This document shows, piece by piece, positions 42,201 through 50,487 of a stretch of DNA of 64,000 nucleotides (the stretch's first letter is position 1; each line of letters begins with the position of its first letter). The notes beneath the pieces are model-generated. The model ran no database searches and had not been told where the DNA came from. It saw only the letters and a program-made list of their open reading frames with translations. The stretch comes from Roseivirga pacifica (GTDB taxonomy: Bacteria > Bacteroidota > Bacteroidia > Cytophagales > Cyclobacteriaceae): positions 937,501-1,001,500 of the forward strand of contig NZ_FOIR01000001.1 of NCBI RefSeq assembly GCF_900111145.1. Reading direction: 5' to 3'. The position numbers and the translations under genes were made by a program.

Positions 42201-44857
42201 CCAATAAGTATTTGCTCATCTGTAGCACTGGTAAACGTGCTATTTGAGTTCATAATCATGTAGTAGGCATTCGAATAGAAACCGGCAGAACCTGTAAGTT
42301 GTTCGCTGTTGGCGTTGTCGAAGTTAATGGCTGGGTTAAAGTTGATGGAGTTAGTAGCATAGTTCGGTGCATTTGCTGCGCCAACCGTAGCATCGTTGCT
42401 GCCTGCTCTGTCGTTCCAAGTAGAAACATTACCTCCGTTTGTGGTATTGTTCGGGCCTAAATCGGCCTTTAACCATAGCGCCAAATTGCTGGTTACTCCA
42501 CCAGGGGCACAGGCGATAAACCCAGTGCCAAGGCTAAAGTATTCGCCATGTTCAAGGTTAATATTGTTGAAAGTTATGGTATTACCAGAAAGTACCCCTC
42601 CGGTAATTACTTGTGCACCGGTAAAATCTGCTCCAGAAGATTGAGCAGCAATTAGTAAGCTATAGTCCGATTCACCAGGAGTTCCAGAAATGCCTAGTTC
42701 GTTTAGATCGAAGGTGATTGATGAAGTGCCTGTTTCTCCAGTTTCAGCTACACGCCAAACTCTTTCAAGCCTTTGGCTTACAATAGGAGGTACGTCTGTT
42801 GTTTCGGTATCTGTATCCAAGCCGCCATCATTTCCCCAAATAAGCCACTTATTGTCGCTTGTAAACGAGCTGCCTTTATCAATAGTTACTACCGATCCAT
42901 CATTTTCACTTCGCGAGGCCTGTTGCTCTAGCTCGGAAGCATCGTCTCTACCAATTCCGGCAATGTCATTATTGTATTGCAAATAGCCACCTACAGATGC
43001 ATCGAGGGTAGTGTTGAAGATGATACTTCCTTTCGAGTTTACATAGTTGTAAGCCGAAGGGCTTTGGTTTAACGTAATGCCATACTTAATGGCTAAGTAC
43101 GATTCAATTTTGTTGCGTTGGGCTACTGAGAAACTGCCTGGTTCATTGCAGTAAATCATTTCAGAAATTTCTCCCTGAAAATAGTGACCACTTCCTGTAG
43201 AACCATCTTCATATCTTGAGTTGTCAGAGCCGCCTAATTCAACCCCGCCAGTGTGTCTGTATAAAAGCCCCACATTGTCGATAGTGCCGATAAGTTGGCC
43301 ATTTAAATAAGCATATAATTTACCTGATCCACCGCTGTTACCATCTAGCTCCAACGTTACCAAATATTCGGTGTCGGTGGCTATGCTTCCGCTGGCAGTA
43401 AGTAGCGATCCGTTGTTCCATGGTGCGCCAGGGCCATCGTTGTTTCTGTTCCAAGCGCTTACGTATAGCGAACCATTGAATATGTAAACGTTCAGTCCTC
43501 GGCTACCGCCTCCTTGCTCAAAAATTACCTGCCTTGTATTTATGTCCGATGCATCGGTTCTGAATGCTAGGTTTATTCCCTTTTTGGTGTAGGAAGTAAA
43601 GTCGTTCATCTCATCGTTGTTGCTTGTTGTGAGAGAAGTACTTCCGGTAAAGTCTACGGTTTGGTTAAAGTTAATGGCACTTGATGTGCTTCTGTAGGTA
43701 GGGGAGCCATTGCCAGTGCTAAAGTCGTTTTCGGCTATCCAATGATCTTCCCAAAGGCTAACCAAGGAACCATCAGTTGAGGTGGTTACTTCATCGGTTT
43801 CGTTGGCTTTCAACCAAGTAGATAGAGCGGCTTTATAGCCTCCAGGGCCGTGCGCATTTGTTAAACAATTGTCTGAAGAAACCGCAGCGGTAACCCCTGC
43901 CACTAGGTCAATACCAGAGTTGGCTGCTGTTGTAGTTGTGGGGAAGGTACTTATGTCTGTTAGGTCGTGAGAAACATCGTCTACATCCGATGCGAAAATG
44001 GAGTATCCGTAAACAACTTGGTTGGCAGCAATGCCGAGTTCGGTAAACGAAACGGCTACGCCTTGAACTGTTTGCCCAGTTTGTCCCACAAAAGTACCAA
44101 TGTTAAGTAAGGGGAGTGGATCTTGACCAACTGTTTGCCTTCTAAAAACAAGGTAATTGTTGAAGGACTGGCCTACTTGTGGCCAATCGCTGTCTTCAAT
44201 AAGCACCATGTCACTGTAGCCATTGGGGTCACCGTTGGCATCTAACGATGTAATGGCAGCTACTTTGATCTCATCATTTCCGCCTCTTTCTACCACAGGG
44301 AAAACGGCATTTTCTGGTGCACAAGTAACAATGCCATTGTACCAAATTATATCAACCCTTTCCGTTTGTGCCTGAATACTGCCCGCAGCCTGATCATCTT
44401 CATTCACCAATATGTTATCGTATCCAGCATTTACACTTCTTAGCTTATATATTTCATCAGCATCTGTAACTGCATCAGGGTCTAGTTTTAGTGTAAAAAC
44501 CCCATTAGGGTCTGTAATTAGGGTGTACCAAATATTGATGAAACGGCTACCATCCGTTCTTCTTATAGCAAGTGTATCGGGCTCAAGAAAGTTATCGTAG
44601 ATGGTACCGGAAACTTCGTAGCTATTTACAAAAAGGTTATTGCCTACACCATTGTGGATAGTGTAGCTTGAGTTAGCCTGAATGTCATTGCTGGCATCGC
44701 TGGGCGAACTTTGTACATAGCCGGTAGAATCTGCCGAAACAGGTGAAACATTGATTGCACTAATGCCCGTTTGCGCTTTTCCGTAAAAGGCAATGAGCAA
44801 TAGGGAAGCCATAAGAAGGCCTCTTATTTGGTGTTTAGGTGAAGAAATTAATACCAT
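39284..44857 (-). CDS. Giant secreted LamG-module protein, copy 3 (T9SS cargo)
   Basis: The 1857-residue third paralogue has a short signal peptide (LLLIAFYGKAQ), the shared N-terminal region (about 30-325, with NILVNEDDQAAGSIQAQTER), three LamG-like modules (about 330, 782 and 1226) with IAGIGRDD, WLIWGNDG and RVWRVAETGETG, a fibronectin-like segment near 1668, and a well-formed T9SS type A domain (IYPNPVVQGEKFNLSYAV) from about 1777. Of the three copies this one has the most canonical sorting signal. It is the upstream-most gene of the array and has its own leader hairpin. Function not known; surface adhesion or polysaccharide binding is inferred from the LamG-like modules. Confidence 0.86.
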   Translation of the reverse strand: MVLISSPKHQIRGLLMASLLLIAFYGKAQTGISAINVSPVSADSTGYVQSSPSDASNDIQANSSYTIHNGVGNNLFVNSYEVSGTIYDNFLEPDTLAIRRTDGSRFINIWYTLITDPNGVFTLKLDPDAVTDADEIYKLRSVNAGYDNILVNEDDQAAGSIQAQTERVDIIWYNGIVTCAPENAVFPVVERGGNDEIKVAAITSLDANGDPNGYSDMVLIEDSDWPQVGQSFNNYLVFRRQTVGQDPLPLLNIGTFVGQTGQTVQGVAVSFTELGIAANQVVYGYSIFASDVDDVSHDLTDISTFPTTTTAANSGIDLVAGVTAAVSSDNCLTNAHGPGGYKAALSTWLKANETDEVTTSTDGSLVSLWEDHWIAENDFSTGNGSPTYRSTSSAINFNQTVDFTGSTSLTTSNNDEMNDFTSYTKKGINLAFRTDASDINTRQVIFEQGGGSRGLNVYIFNGSLYVSAWNRNNDGPGAPWNNGSLLTASGSIATDTEYLVTLELDGNSGGSGKLYAYLNGQLIGTIDNVGLLYRHTGGVELGGSDNSRYEDGSTGSGHYFQGEISEMIYCNEPGSFSVAQRNKIESYLAIKYGITLNQSPSAYNYVNSKGSIIFNTTLDASVGGYLQYNNDIAGIGRDDASELEQQASRSENDGSVVTIDKGSSFTSDNKWLIWGNDGGLDTDTETTDVPPIVSQRLERVWRVAETGETGTSSITFDLNELGISGTPGESDYSLLIAAQSSGADFTGAQVITGGVLSGNTITFNNINLEHGEYFSLGTGFIACAPGGVTSNLALWLKADLGPNNTTNGGNVSTWNDRAGSNDATVGAANAPNYATNSINFNPAINFDNANSEQLTGSAGFYSNAYYMIMNSNSTFTSATDEQILIGFNVPAGASDEFGALALGSVTGAFTEEVITHAIGGTGTRWRRGISSANVSSVNANQTYMLSIKNNSGNSSTDMFVNGRSRANLSSGSFLTSANVDYEIASYTATNDFLTGNHFGGRIGEIISFSSRPSNAEHNRIQSYLAIKYGLTLDQNTAQNYVASDGGTIWNASTHGSYDADIAGIGRDDNSCLEQKQSKSTNAGSIVTIGNGGIYTDNVSNPNSFGADDSFLIWGSDAASATEGNAINSGDGDDDLPTGVDQRMRRVWRVDETGTVGETSISFDLTGLGYGTRASDFKLLIDSDDGDMSNATTVTGGTVNGNVITFDNIDFADGDYFTLGTSNSITCGPGGVTTNLALWLRADESTGTTTDGEDLNTWDDQSAALRGAVEVDGGGTVPVEPTYEASEINFNPAIEFTDPGSLNASYMETTNGNDVSGSMTLITIFETGQAGGSTSSFESAPTLIGAGDAASNQDYGLGMSNGRLHFNAGNNNTLGDENATTNNARTPAGTLYNNFEPYMVTGTRISSTANGSVQLYVNSANVASGRSTNTALTGPTSFGIGNHDDFNVNAQFAGRIAEVIVFSSVLSTTQRQQVESYLAIKYGITRNSTANYLASDGSTSIWTFSEASGNYNSDIAGIGRDDGSCLVQRKSKSENDDALVTMSATAFGADNSWLIWGNDDQEIEGTREDGNTEYNSSQVSSRLWREWYVQETGTVGNVTLTFDLNEITGPMGQGTNNLNQLRLMIDNDGDFTSGTSLLSPSSINAVDNTVSFTVNFTDGQYFTLGSEETAALPITLVSFNAEKLSSGKVRLNWTTASETNNAYFAIERSLDGRNFQQIGTRDGAGNSTAINDYSFLDTPTQGFNYYRLKQVDFNGNHDYSSIKAIYVEETATISSFAIYPNPVVQGEKFNLSYAVSEATPVTISIADATGRMLYQFGTILNPESGVLELTSYKLNKGLNLVRVTDGRSNTHSFKLIVQ

Positions 44858-45641
44858 CTATTAGGTGCTAGAATGCTATTACTTTTTTACTGTCTCTGTT
44901 TACTCAACTATCAGAGACAGGAGGTTTCTTTCGAGTGAAAACCATGCCATCGCATTAAAAATGTATTGGAAGCAGGTTTAAAGCCTATGCGTAAGGAATT
45001 AGCAACTGACGCCATAAATGGTGCTTCCCAAATCGGGAAAAATCAACTCATTTATGGAATGATTTACTGAAAAATTAGTCTTTTAGTAAGAGTGTAGTTG
45101 TTGTTTTCCTTGATGCCCGCATAGTAAAAGTGCTCGTCAAAATCAGAGCGCGTTCCAATTCGGCTATGCTAAATCAAATGATTTGCTGAATGCCGAATGA
45201 TCGAAAAAAATGGGTGCTGGAGCTGTCTTCAACCTCTCGCTTAGCTTGAGTGATAGCTGTAGTTGAAATAGCTGTTCTCCCCAGCTATTGATAGTTTTTA
45301 AGGTACCACGGGTGATGTAGAAGCCTCTTGATGAATCAAGGGCTACCGTTTTGGCAATTTGTCGCATGTAGTTTGTCTCTTGCAGAGCTTTTTAGAGCCC
45401 TACATTTTGTTTAGGTGAATAATAATTTACCAACTAGTGTATAGTTGGCGTGACAAATGACAGGTTTTTGGATGAGTAACCCAAATATGTGTATTTATAA
45501 TTAATTATCCATGTAGAAGGTATCACAATTTCTCATTTCTGTAAAATGAGCACAGAGATGCTACTACAGCCCAAATAGGTTGTAATGCTTGCTTGTTGGC
45601 CGTTGAGTGATTAAACGACCAAGCGAAAAGAATAAGAGAGT
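44858..45641. other. Gene-poor 0.8 kb region
   Basis: No supportable gene is seen. It holds the leader of LamG copy 3 (hairpin at 44890-44920), an AT-rich element at 44957-44967 shared with the other LamG leaders, a weak minus-strand frame of 67 codons (45164-45367) with no family resemblance, and an imperfect inverted repeat (45596-45622) 3' of purM that may end its transcript. Confidence 0.6.
44890..44920 (-). promoter_or_regulatory. Leader hairpin upstream of LamG copy 3
   Basis: CTGTCTCTG (44890-44898) is exactly complementary to CAGAGACAG (44912-44920) with a 13-base loop. It ends 33 bases before the start codon and is followed on the minus strand by an A-rich run, so it looks like a leader structure and not a terminator. 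Confidence 0.5.
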
Positions 45642-46808
45642 TTAGTAAATGTAGCTGTTGCCGTTGGCCTTTATAGTTACTTGGGCTTTGTCAAGGGCTT
45701 CTGTGTGGCCAATTACTTGTGCATCAATGCCGAAGCTCTTGGAGATGGCAATAATGTCTTCAGCATGGGTTTCATCAATGTACACTTCCATTCGGTGGCC
45801 CATATTGAAAACCTTGTACATTTCTTTCCAATCGGTACCGCTTTCTTCTTGAATCATTTTGAAGAGTGGAGGCACATCAAAGAGGTTATCTTTCACTACA
45901 TGAAGCTGATCGATAAAGTGAAGAATCTTAGTTTGTGCGCCACCGCTGCAGTGAATAAGGCCGCCAATTTGATCTCTGAATTGCTTCAGAATCTCTATGA
46001 TTACAGGGGCGTAAGTTCTTGTTGGAGAAAGCACAAGTTTACCAGCATCGAGTGGGCTTCCGTCTACGGTGTCAGTTAGCTTTTTCGTGCCAGCATAAAC
46101 CAAATCGTTTGGTACATCTGGGTCGAAGCTTTCAGGGTATTTTTCTGCTAAATATTTATCGAAAACATCGTGGCGGGCAGAAGTGAGTCCATTGGAACCC
46201 ATACCGCCATTATATTCGCTTTCGTAGTTTGCTTGGCCAAAAGAGGCTAAGCCAACAATTACCTGACCCGGCTTTATCTTTTCGTTGGTAATTACGTCTT
46301 CACGCTTCATCCGGCCAATCACGGTAGAATCTACCACAACGGTACGTACCAAGTCGCCAAGGTCGGCAGTTTCTCCACCTGTGCTTATAATGTTCATTCC
46401 ATTATCGCGCAGCATTTGCAGTACTTCTTCTGTACCGTTAATTAGTGCAGAAATTACTTCGCCAGGAATTAAGTTCTTGTTTCTACCAATGGTTGAAGAA
46501 AGCAGAATATTTTCGGTGGCACCTACACAAAGTAGGTCGTCAATATTCATTATGATGGCATCTTGTGCTATGCCTTTCCATACGCTGAGGTCTCCGGTTT
46601 CTTTCCAGTACATGTAAGCCAGAGAGGACTTTGTACCGGCACCATCGGCATGCATAATGTTGCAATAGGCATCATCATTACCCATAAAATCGGGTACTAC
46701 CTTACAAAAAGCTTTTGGAAAAAGGCCTTTGTCAAGGTTTTTAATTGCATTGTGCACATCTTCTTTAGAGGCTGAAACACCTCGCTGCATGTAACGGTCG
46801 CTCATCAT
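45642..46808 (-). CDS. purM: AIR synthase (phosphoribosylformylglycinamidine cyclo-ligase)
   Basis: PurM converts FGAM to AIR in purine synthesis. The product of about 388 residues shows the AIR-synthase fold motifs: RGVSASKEDVHNAI near the N-terminus, HADGAGTKSSLAYMY, DAIIMNIDDLLCVGA, STGGETADLGDLVRTVVVD and GGAQTKILHF with MGHRMEVYI near the end. Bacteroidota PurM is longer than the roughly 345-residue enterobacterial form. I prefer the ATG at 46806-46808 (or the adjoining ATG) to an upstream TTG, because that TTG overlaps a TAnnTTTG promoter box. The gene is on its own transcript; the region downstream is empty for 0.8 kb. Confidence 0.92.
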   Translation of the reverse strand: MMSDRYMQRGVSASKEDVHNAIKNLDKGLFPKAFCKVVPDFMGNDDAYCNIMHADGAGTKSSLAYMYWKETGDLSVWKGIAQDAIIMNIDDLLCVGATENILLSSTIGRNKNLIPGEVISALINGTEEVLQMLRDNGMNIISTGGETADLGDLVRTVVVDSTVIGRMKREDVITNEKIKPGQVIVGLASFGQANYESEYNGGMGSNGLTSARHDVFDKYLAEKYPESFDPDVPNDLVYAGTKKLTDTVDGSPLDAGKLVLSPTRTYAPVIIEILKQFRDQIGGLIHCSGGAQTKILHFIDQLHVVKDNLFDVPPLFKMIQEESGTDWKEMYKVFNMGHRMEVYIDETHAEDIIAISKSFGIDAQVIGHTEALDKAQVTIKANGNSYIY

Positions 46809-46823
46809 CAATGAATTATGGTG

Positions 46824-46857
46824 CAAAAATAAGAAAGCCTCCCAAAAGGAGGCTCAA
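46824..46857 (-). promoter_or_regulatory. Promoter of purM
   Basis: On the minus strand TATTTTTG (46831-46824) fits TAnnTTTG, with TTG 23 bases upstream (46857-46855). Transcription would start about 46820, leaving a leader of about 12 bases before the ATG at 46808. The sequence overlaps the terminator of the PorE-like gene. Confidence 0.55.
46826..46854 (-). terminator. Terminator after the PorE-like gene
   Basis: AGCCTCC (46836-46842) pairs with GGAGGCT (46848-46854) around a 5-base loop; on the minus strand the stem runs into TTTCTTATTTTTG. It starts 23 bases after the PorE-like stop and overlaps the purM promoter. Confidence 0.8.
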
Positions 46858-46876
46858 TTCATGAGATTATCTCAGA

Positions 46877-48949
46877 TCAATTCTTGTCAATGTTGGTTAC
46901 CTTAAATTCGGTACGCCTGTTTTGCTGGTGCTCTTCTTCCGAACATTCGTCAATCCGCTCATTGGTACAGCCGTTTATCAACTGCGATTCGCCATAGCCT
47001 TTGGCCACAAGTCGGTTGCGTGGAACGCCTTGCGAAACAATATAGTCAACCGCGGCTTGTGCTCTTCGCTGAGAAAGGTCTTGGTTGTAATCATCTCCTG
47101 ATCGGGCATCGGTATGTGAACTCAATTCAATTGATATCTCCGGATTATCTTTAAGCAGAATCACAAGTTTGTCGAGCTCTACAGCAGCATCAGCACGAAT
47201 TTCGGCTTTATCCAAATCGTAGTAAATATTAGGAACCACTATGGCTTTATTAAGCACTATCTCGTCAAGCGTAACATCTGCATTGAATACCTTCTCTGTA
47301 AATCGCTCAACCAGATCTTCCTGCGCTACACCTTCACCAACGGTGCTAAACAGGGTTCTTTCCGTAAAGTAATTTTCTTTTTCACCCACTAAGGTGTAAC
47401 GCTTTTCAGGGTCAACAGGGAAGCTAAATGAACCACCTCGGCTACTCAAAATGTCGTCAACCAGTTGATCGTTTTCATCTAAAAGTTTTACTTGTACGTT
47501 GCCCAGAATAGTAACCGTACTGTCTTCACCTCTCTGATAAGTGGTGCCTTTTAGTAAATAGGTGATTTGCTTTAGATCGCTAGAATTATCAATAAAGCTG
47601 TAGATGTCGTCTCCACCTTTTCCGCCCTCACGGTTCGAGCTATAAAAACCCTCAAAAGGAAAATCGGAATAAACCAGTCCGAAATCATCGGCAGGCGAGT
47701 TGAACGAAGGGCCAAGGTTGCGTACTGTTACATTTCCACCGCTATTCACTGCTTCAAAAAGGTCGAGCATACCGAAACCTGCATGGCCATCGCTGGCAAA
47801 GTATAGTTTATTGTCAGGCGAAACGTACGGAAAAACCTCATCTCCAGCTGTGTTGATGTCTGGTCCCATGTTGGTTACATCGGCCCAACGTCCACGGGCG
47901 TTTATTGTAGCTCTGTAGATGTCGGAACCGCCATAGCCACCTGGTCTATCGCTGGCAAAGTAAATGGTTTCTCCAGAGTTGTTAAAGGCTGGGGAAGTGT
48001 CCCAAGAGTCGGCACTGTTAATAGGCATAATTTGCGCCTGTGTCCATTGGCCGTTTCTTTTGGTTGAAATGTAGAGGTCTACACTTCTTCGGCCTTTTTT
48101 ATCGTTTGTGTTTCCTTTTGCGAATACGGCTTTGGTTCCATCGGGCGAAATGGTGATGGAGCCTTCGTTTATGTTCACTTCATTAAAAATCTCAGATAGG
48201 GTTTCAATACTGCCAGCTTCGGGAGAAAGGCCGTTCATTTTAACCTTGCGCAAATCACTGTAAGGAATGTCATAGCGGGCAAATTTCTCTGGCTCTGAAA
48301 GTGCTACGTAATAAAGCTCCCCGTTAAAATAAAAAGGGCTGTATTCAGATTGTTCGGTATTGATTTCGCCTAACAAATTGAGGTCTACGTCTCTTACATA
48401 CAGGCTAATTGAGTCTAGCTTGGCCAGGTTGGCAATTTCTTTTTGAGCGCGTTCTTTATAGATCTCGGTAGTGCCGTAAGTCAGGTATTCTTCCAAAATT
48501 TCTTTGGCATCGTCATAGCGTTCATGAGCTTTTAGCGAGAGTGCGTAATAAATTTCTAGTTGCTCGTTGTCGTATCCGTTTTCGCGTGCTTTGGTGTAGT
48601 AAGGTAAAGCAGCTTTAATGTTGCCTAACTTTCTGTAAGACTCGGCAGTGTAGAAATTCAGGTCAGCAGCATCAGGGTTTTCTTTCAGCTCTTCTTCAAA
48701 ATCTGCAATGGCTTGTATGTAGTTTTCGTCCTCTACATAGCTCTCCATGTATTTTGGTGTTTTGTCTTCCTCCTCTTGCGCTTTGGCCACAGCGGCTGCC
48801 GAAGTTGGTTGGCTTAAGGTAGGGTTTGCAGGTGGAGCGGCTGTTTTTTTAGGAGGTTCTTGCACCCCCAAGAAATTCACTTTTGACGATCCACAGCCCC
48901 AAACAAGGGCAACCGTCAATGTAGCGAGTATGAATCTCCTTTTAATCAT
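46877..48949 (-). CDS. PorE-like OmpA/TPR/beta-propeller lipoprotein
   Basis: The 690-residue lipoprotein (lipid-attachment Cys at residue 19, VWGC) combines TPR-like repeats (about 75-175), WD40/PD40-like propeller strands (about 215-440, for example PDNKLYFASDGHAGFGMLDL and SNREGGKGGDDIYSF), a regulatory-type beta-sandwich (about 465-555) and a C-terminal OmpA peptidoglycan-binding domain (about 565-690, ELSSHTDARSGDDYNQDLSQ). That order matches PorE, a peptidoglycan-associated T9SS component of Porphyromonas, so the protein may anchor the secretion machine to the cell wall. The OmpA-family propeller proteins are numerous in this phylum, so orthology is not certain. The terminator hairpin follows its stop. 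Confidence 0.78.
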   Translation of the reverse strand: MIKRRFILATLTVALVWGCGSSKVNFLGVQEPPKKTAAPPANPTLSQPTSAAAVAKAQEEEDKTPKYMESYVEDENYIQAIADFEEELKENPDAADLNFYTAESYRKLGNIKAALPYYTKARENGYDNEQLEIYYALSLKAHERYDDAKEILEEYLTYGTTEIYKERAQKEIANLAKLDSISLYVRDVDLNLLGEINTEQSEYSPFYFNGELYYVALSEPEKFARYDIPYSDLRKVKMNGLSPEAGSIETLSEIFNEVNINEGSITISPDGTKAVFAKGNTNDKKGRRSVDLYISTKRNGQWTQAQIMPINSADSWDTSPAFNNSGETIYFASDRPGGYGGSDIYRATINARGRWADVTNMGPDINTAGDEVFPYVSPDNKLYFASDGHAGFGMLDLFEAVNSGGNVTVRNLGPSFNSPADDFGLVYSDFPFEGFYSSNREGGKGGDDIYSFIDNSSDLKQITYLLKGTTYQRGEDSTVTILGNVQVKLLDENDQLVDDILSSRGGSFSFPVDPEKRYTLVGEKENYFTERTLFSTVGEGVAQEDLVERFTEKVFNADVTLDEIVLNKAIVVPNIYYDLDKAEIRADAAVELDKLVILLKDNPEISIELSSHTDARSGDDYNQDLSQRRAQAAVDYIVSQGVPRNRLVAKGYGESQLINGCTNERIDECSEEEHQQNRRTEFKVTNIDKN

Positions 48950-48986
48950 GCTTGTAAAATAATGAATTAAGCTGAATGCTTAGATA

Positions 48987-49487
48987 TTATACGCTCTCGG
49001 CTTGCTGAAAGTATCTTTTTAGCCAACTTTCATTCGCTTTTACGCACCATTTGGTATCAAGTTCTGCTTTAGTACCAACGGTGTTATTGAAAAACAAAGT
49101 ATTGGCAGCAATGTTTTCGTTGGCCACTTCAGCCTTAACAGCTTGCATTGGTACAAGCTTAACAGTGCTGTTAATTAAAAACGCCAGATTGCTTCGCTCG
49201 AAAAAGTTTACTTTGAACTGCTCGCCCAATTCTTGAACAAATCGAACCGAGCTGTCGATAGAGCATCCACTAGCTAGGTTAAAAGACTCATCAGTACAAA
49301 TGATAAGGAAGTGGCCATGCTCAATTTTGGCCGAAGCTAAAAGCGCCTGGCCATGGGCGGCCCACTGGTGAAGGAATGACTCTGTTTGCGCAAGAATTTC
49401 CTTTTGCTCACTCGCATTGAGCACTCTATCAGCTTGATAGATCCAAATTCTGGCGTTGTCACTTAGTTTTTCGAATGGTGTTAGCAT
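48987..49487 (-). CDS. Conserved Bacteroidota protein of unknown function
   Basis: The 166-residue soluble protein has no signal or membrane helix. It resembles a Bacteroidota family whose members are often mislabelled ABC transporter ATPase, with IWIYQADRVL, WAAHGQALLASAK, HFLIICTDESFNLASGCSID and a C-terminal ESWLKRYFQ. There are no Walker motifs, so it is not an ATPase. The conserved Gly-Cys-Ser-Ile-Asp segment is the only feature that looks like an active or binding site. It lies 37 bases upstream of the PorE-like gene start on the same strand and may share its transcript. Function unknown. Confidence 0.72.
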   Translation of the reverse strand: MLTPFEKLSDNARIWIYQADRVLNASEQKEILAQTESFLHQWAAHGQALLASAKIEHGHFLIICTDESFNLASGCSIDSSVRFVQELGEQFKVNFFERSNLAFLINSTVKLVPMQAVKAEVANENIAANTLFFNNTVGTKAELDTKWCVKANESWLKRYFQQAESV

Positions 49488-49599
49488 GATTTTCTACAGT
49501 TCTTCTGCCCAAATGTCGGGCTGTTGTCATTTGTAACCAATCCAATGACACAAAAATTCCGATACAAAGGTTAGAAGGTTGAACTAAAACCATAAAATC

Positions 49600-50487
49600 A
49601 TGAAAAAACAGTTTTTGACTTTAGGGCTTGCAGCGCTCTTTTTGGTGGCTTGCAACGATGATGATGCGCCAAGTGAGGCCAACTTAAATTTAAGTATTAA
49701 TGGACTCGAGGACTTGGGGAGTAGCGCGCAATACGAGGGTTGGCTAATTGTTGATGGTGCCCCAATAAGCACCGGGGTATTTACAGTTACCGATGGCGGA
49801 AACCTTTCTCAATCGGCTTTTAGTGTTGATGCGGCCAATGCAGCCAACGCCACAAAGTTTGTATTAACCGTAGAGCCGATACCAGATACAGACCCTGCTC
49901 CTTCTGCTCAAAAGCTGTTGGCCGGAGATATTGCCAATGGACAAGCCGCCTTATCTACGGGTGTGGCACCAGCTTTAGGTGCCTTTGAAAATGCTTCGGG
50001 TAAATTCTTTTTAAGAACTCCAACAGATGAAACCGATGGGAATAATGGAAACGACCAATTTGGTGTGTGGTTTGGCAACCCTGGAACACCGCCTACATCA
50101 GGTTTAGATTTGCCTGTTTTGCCTGAGGGCTGGGTGTACGAAGGTTGGGTTATTGGCGAGGCTGGACCAATTACTACTGGTAGGTTTACTGCCTTTGATG
50201 AAATGGACGAAAGCAACGCGTTTAGTGGAACGGAAAACAATGCCGGGCCTCCAATTCCGGGAGAAGACTTTTTTAACAATGCCCCTGCAGGAGAGAATTT
50301 TCCATTGGATTTAAGGGGAAGAACAGTGGTGATTACCGTTGAGCCTGAGCCAGATAATGCAGCTGGGCCATTTTTACTCAAGCCATTAATAGCTAACTTA
50401 CCTGTAGATGCGGCAACAGCGCCTGCAACTCACGATTTAACTGTTAACCAATCTGGTATTCCTACCGGACAAGTAACTATAAACTAA
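49600..50487 (+). CDS. Lipoprotein with duplicated anti-sigma-like domain
   Basis: The 295-residue lipoprotein (Cys at residue 18, LVAC) contains two related segments: one beginning with YEGWLIVDGAPISTGVFTV near residue 45, the other with YEGWVIGEAGPITTGRFT near 180. This repeated pattern resembles the C-terminal region of anti-sigma-K-type proteins (RskA-like), but no sigma-binding helix or membrane anchor of that type is present. An Asp-rich segment follows the lipid site (CNDDDAPSE). The two halves are joined by a Gly/Asn-rich, probably flexible, linker. The next gene begins directly after its stop codon, so the product belongs with the DM13 lipoprotein and the outer membrane protein. Role unknown. 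Confidence 0.65.
   Translation: MKKQFLTLGLAALFLVACNDDDAPSEANLNLSINGLEDLGSSAQYEGWLIVDGAPISTGVFTVTDGGNLSQSAFSVDAANAANATKFVLTVEPIPDTDPAPSAQKLLAGDIANGQAALSTGVAPALGAFENASGKFFLRTPTDETDGNNGNDQFGVWFGNPGTPPTSGLDLPVLPEGWVYEGWVIGEAGPITTGRFTAFDEMDESNAFSGTENNAGPPIPGEDFFNNAPAGENFPLDLRGRTVVITVEPEPDNAAGPFLLKPLIANLPVDAATAPATHDLTVNQSGIPTGQVTIN

Noticed and set aside
27529-44857. Repeated sequence blocks as a CRISPR array or mobile repeats
   Set aside because: The repeats are long protein modules at about 1.3-kb spacing within coding frames, not short repeats with spacers; there are no cas genes or IS hallmarks.
45164-45367. 67-codon minus-strand frame in the 0.8 kb gap
   Set aside because: No family resemblance, no promoter or ribosome site; it may be chance. 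Not listed as a gene.
46803-46826. TTG at 46824-46826 as the purM start
   Set aside because: It lies in the -7 promoter box, while two ATG codons follow directly and match the usual N-terminus.
49908-50381. 157-codon minus-strand frame
   Set aside because: It is antisense to the duplicated-domain lipoprotein gene, has no signal or domain, and would run against a well-supported operon.
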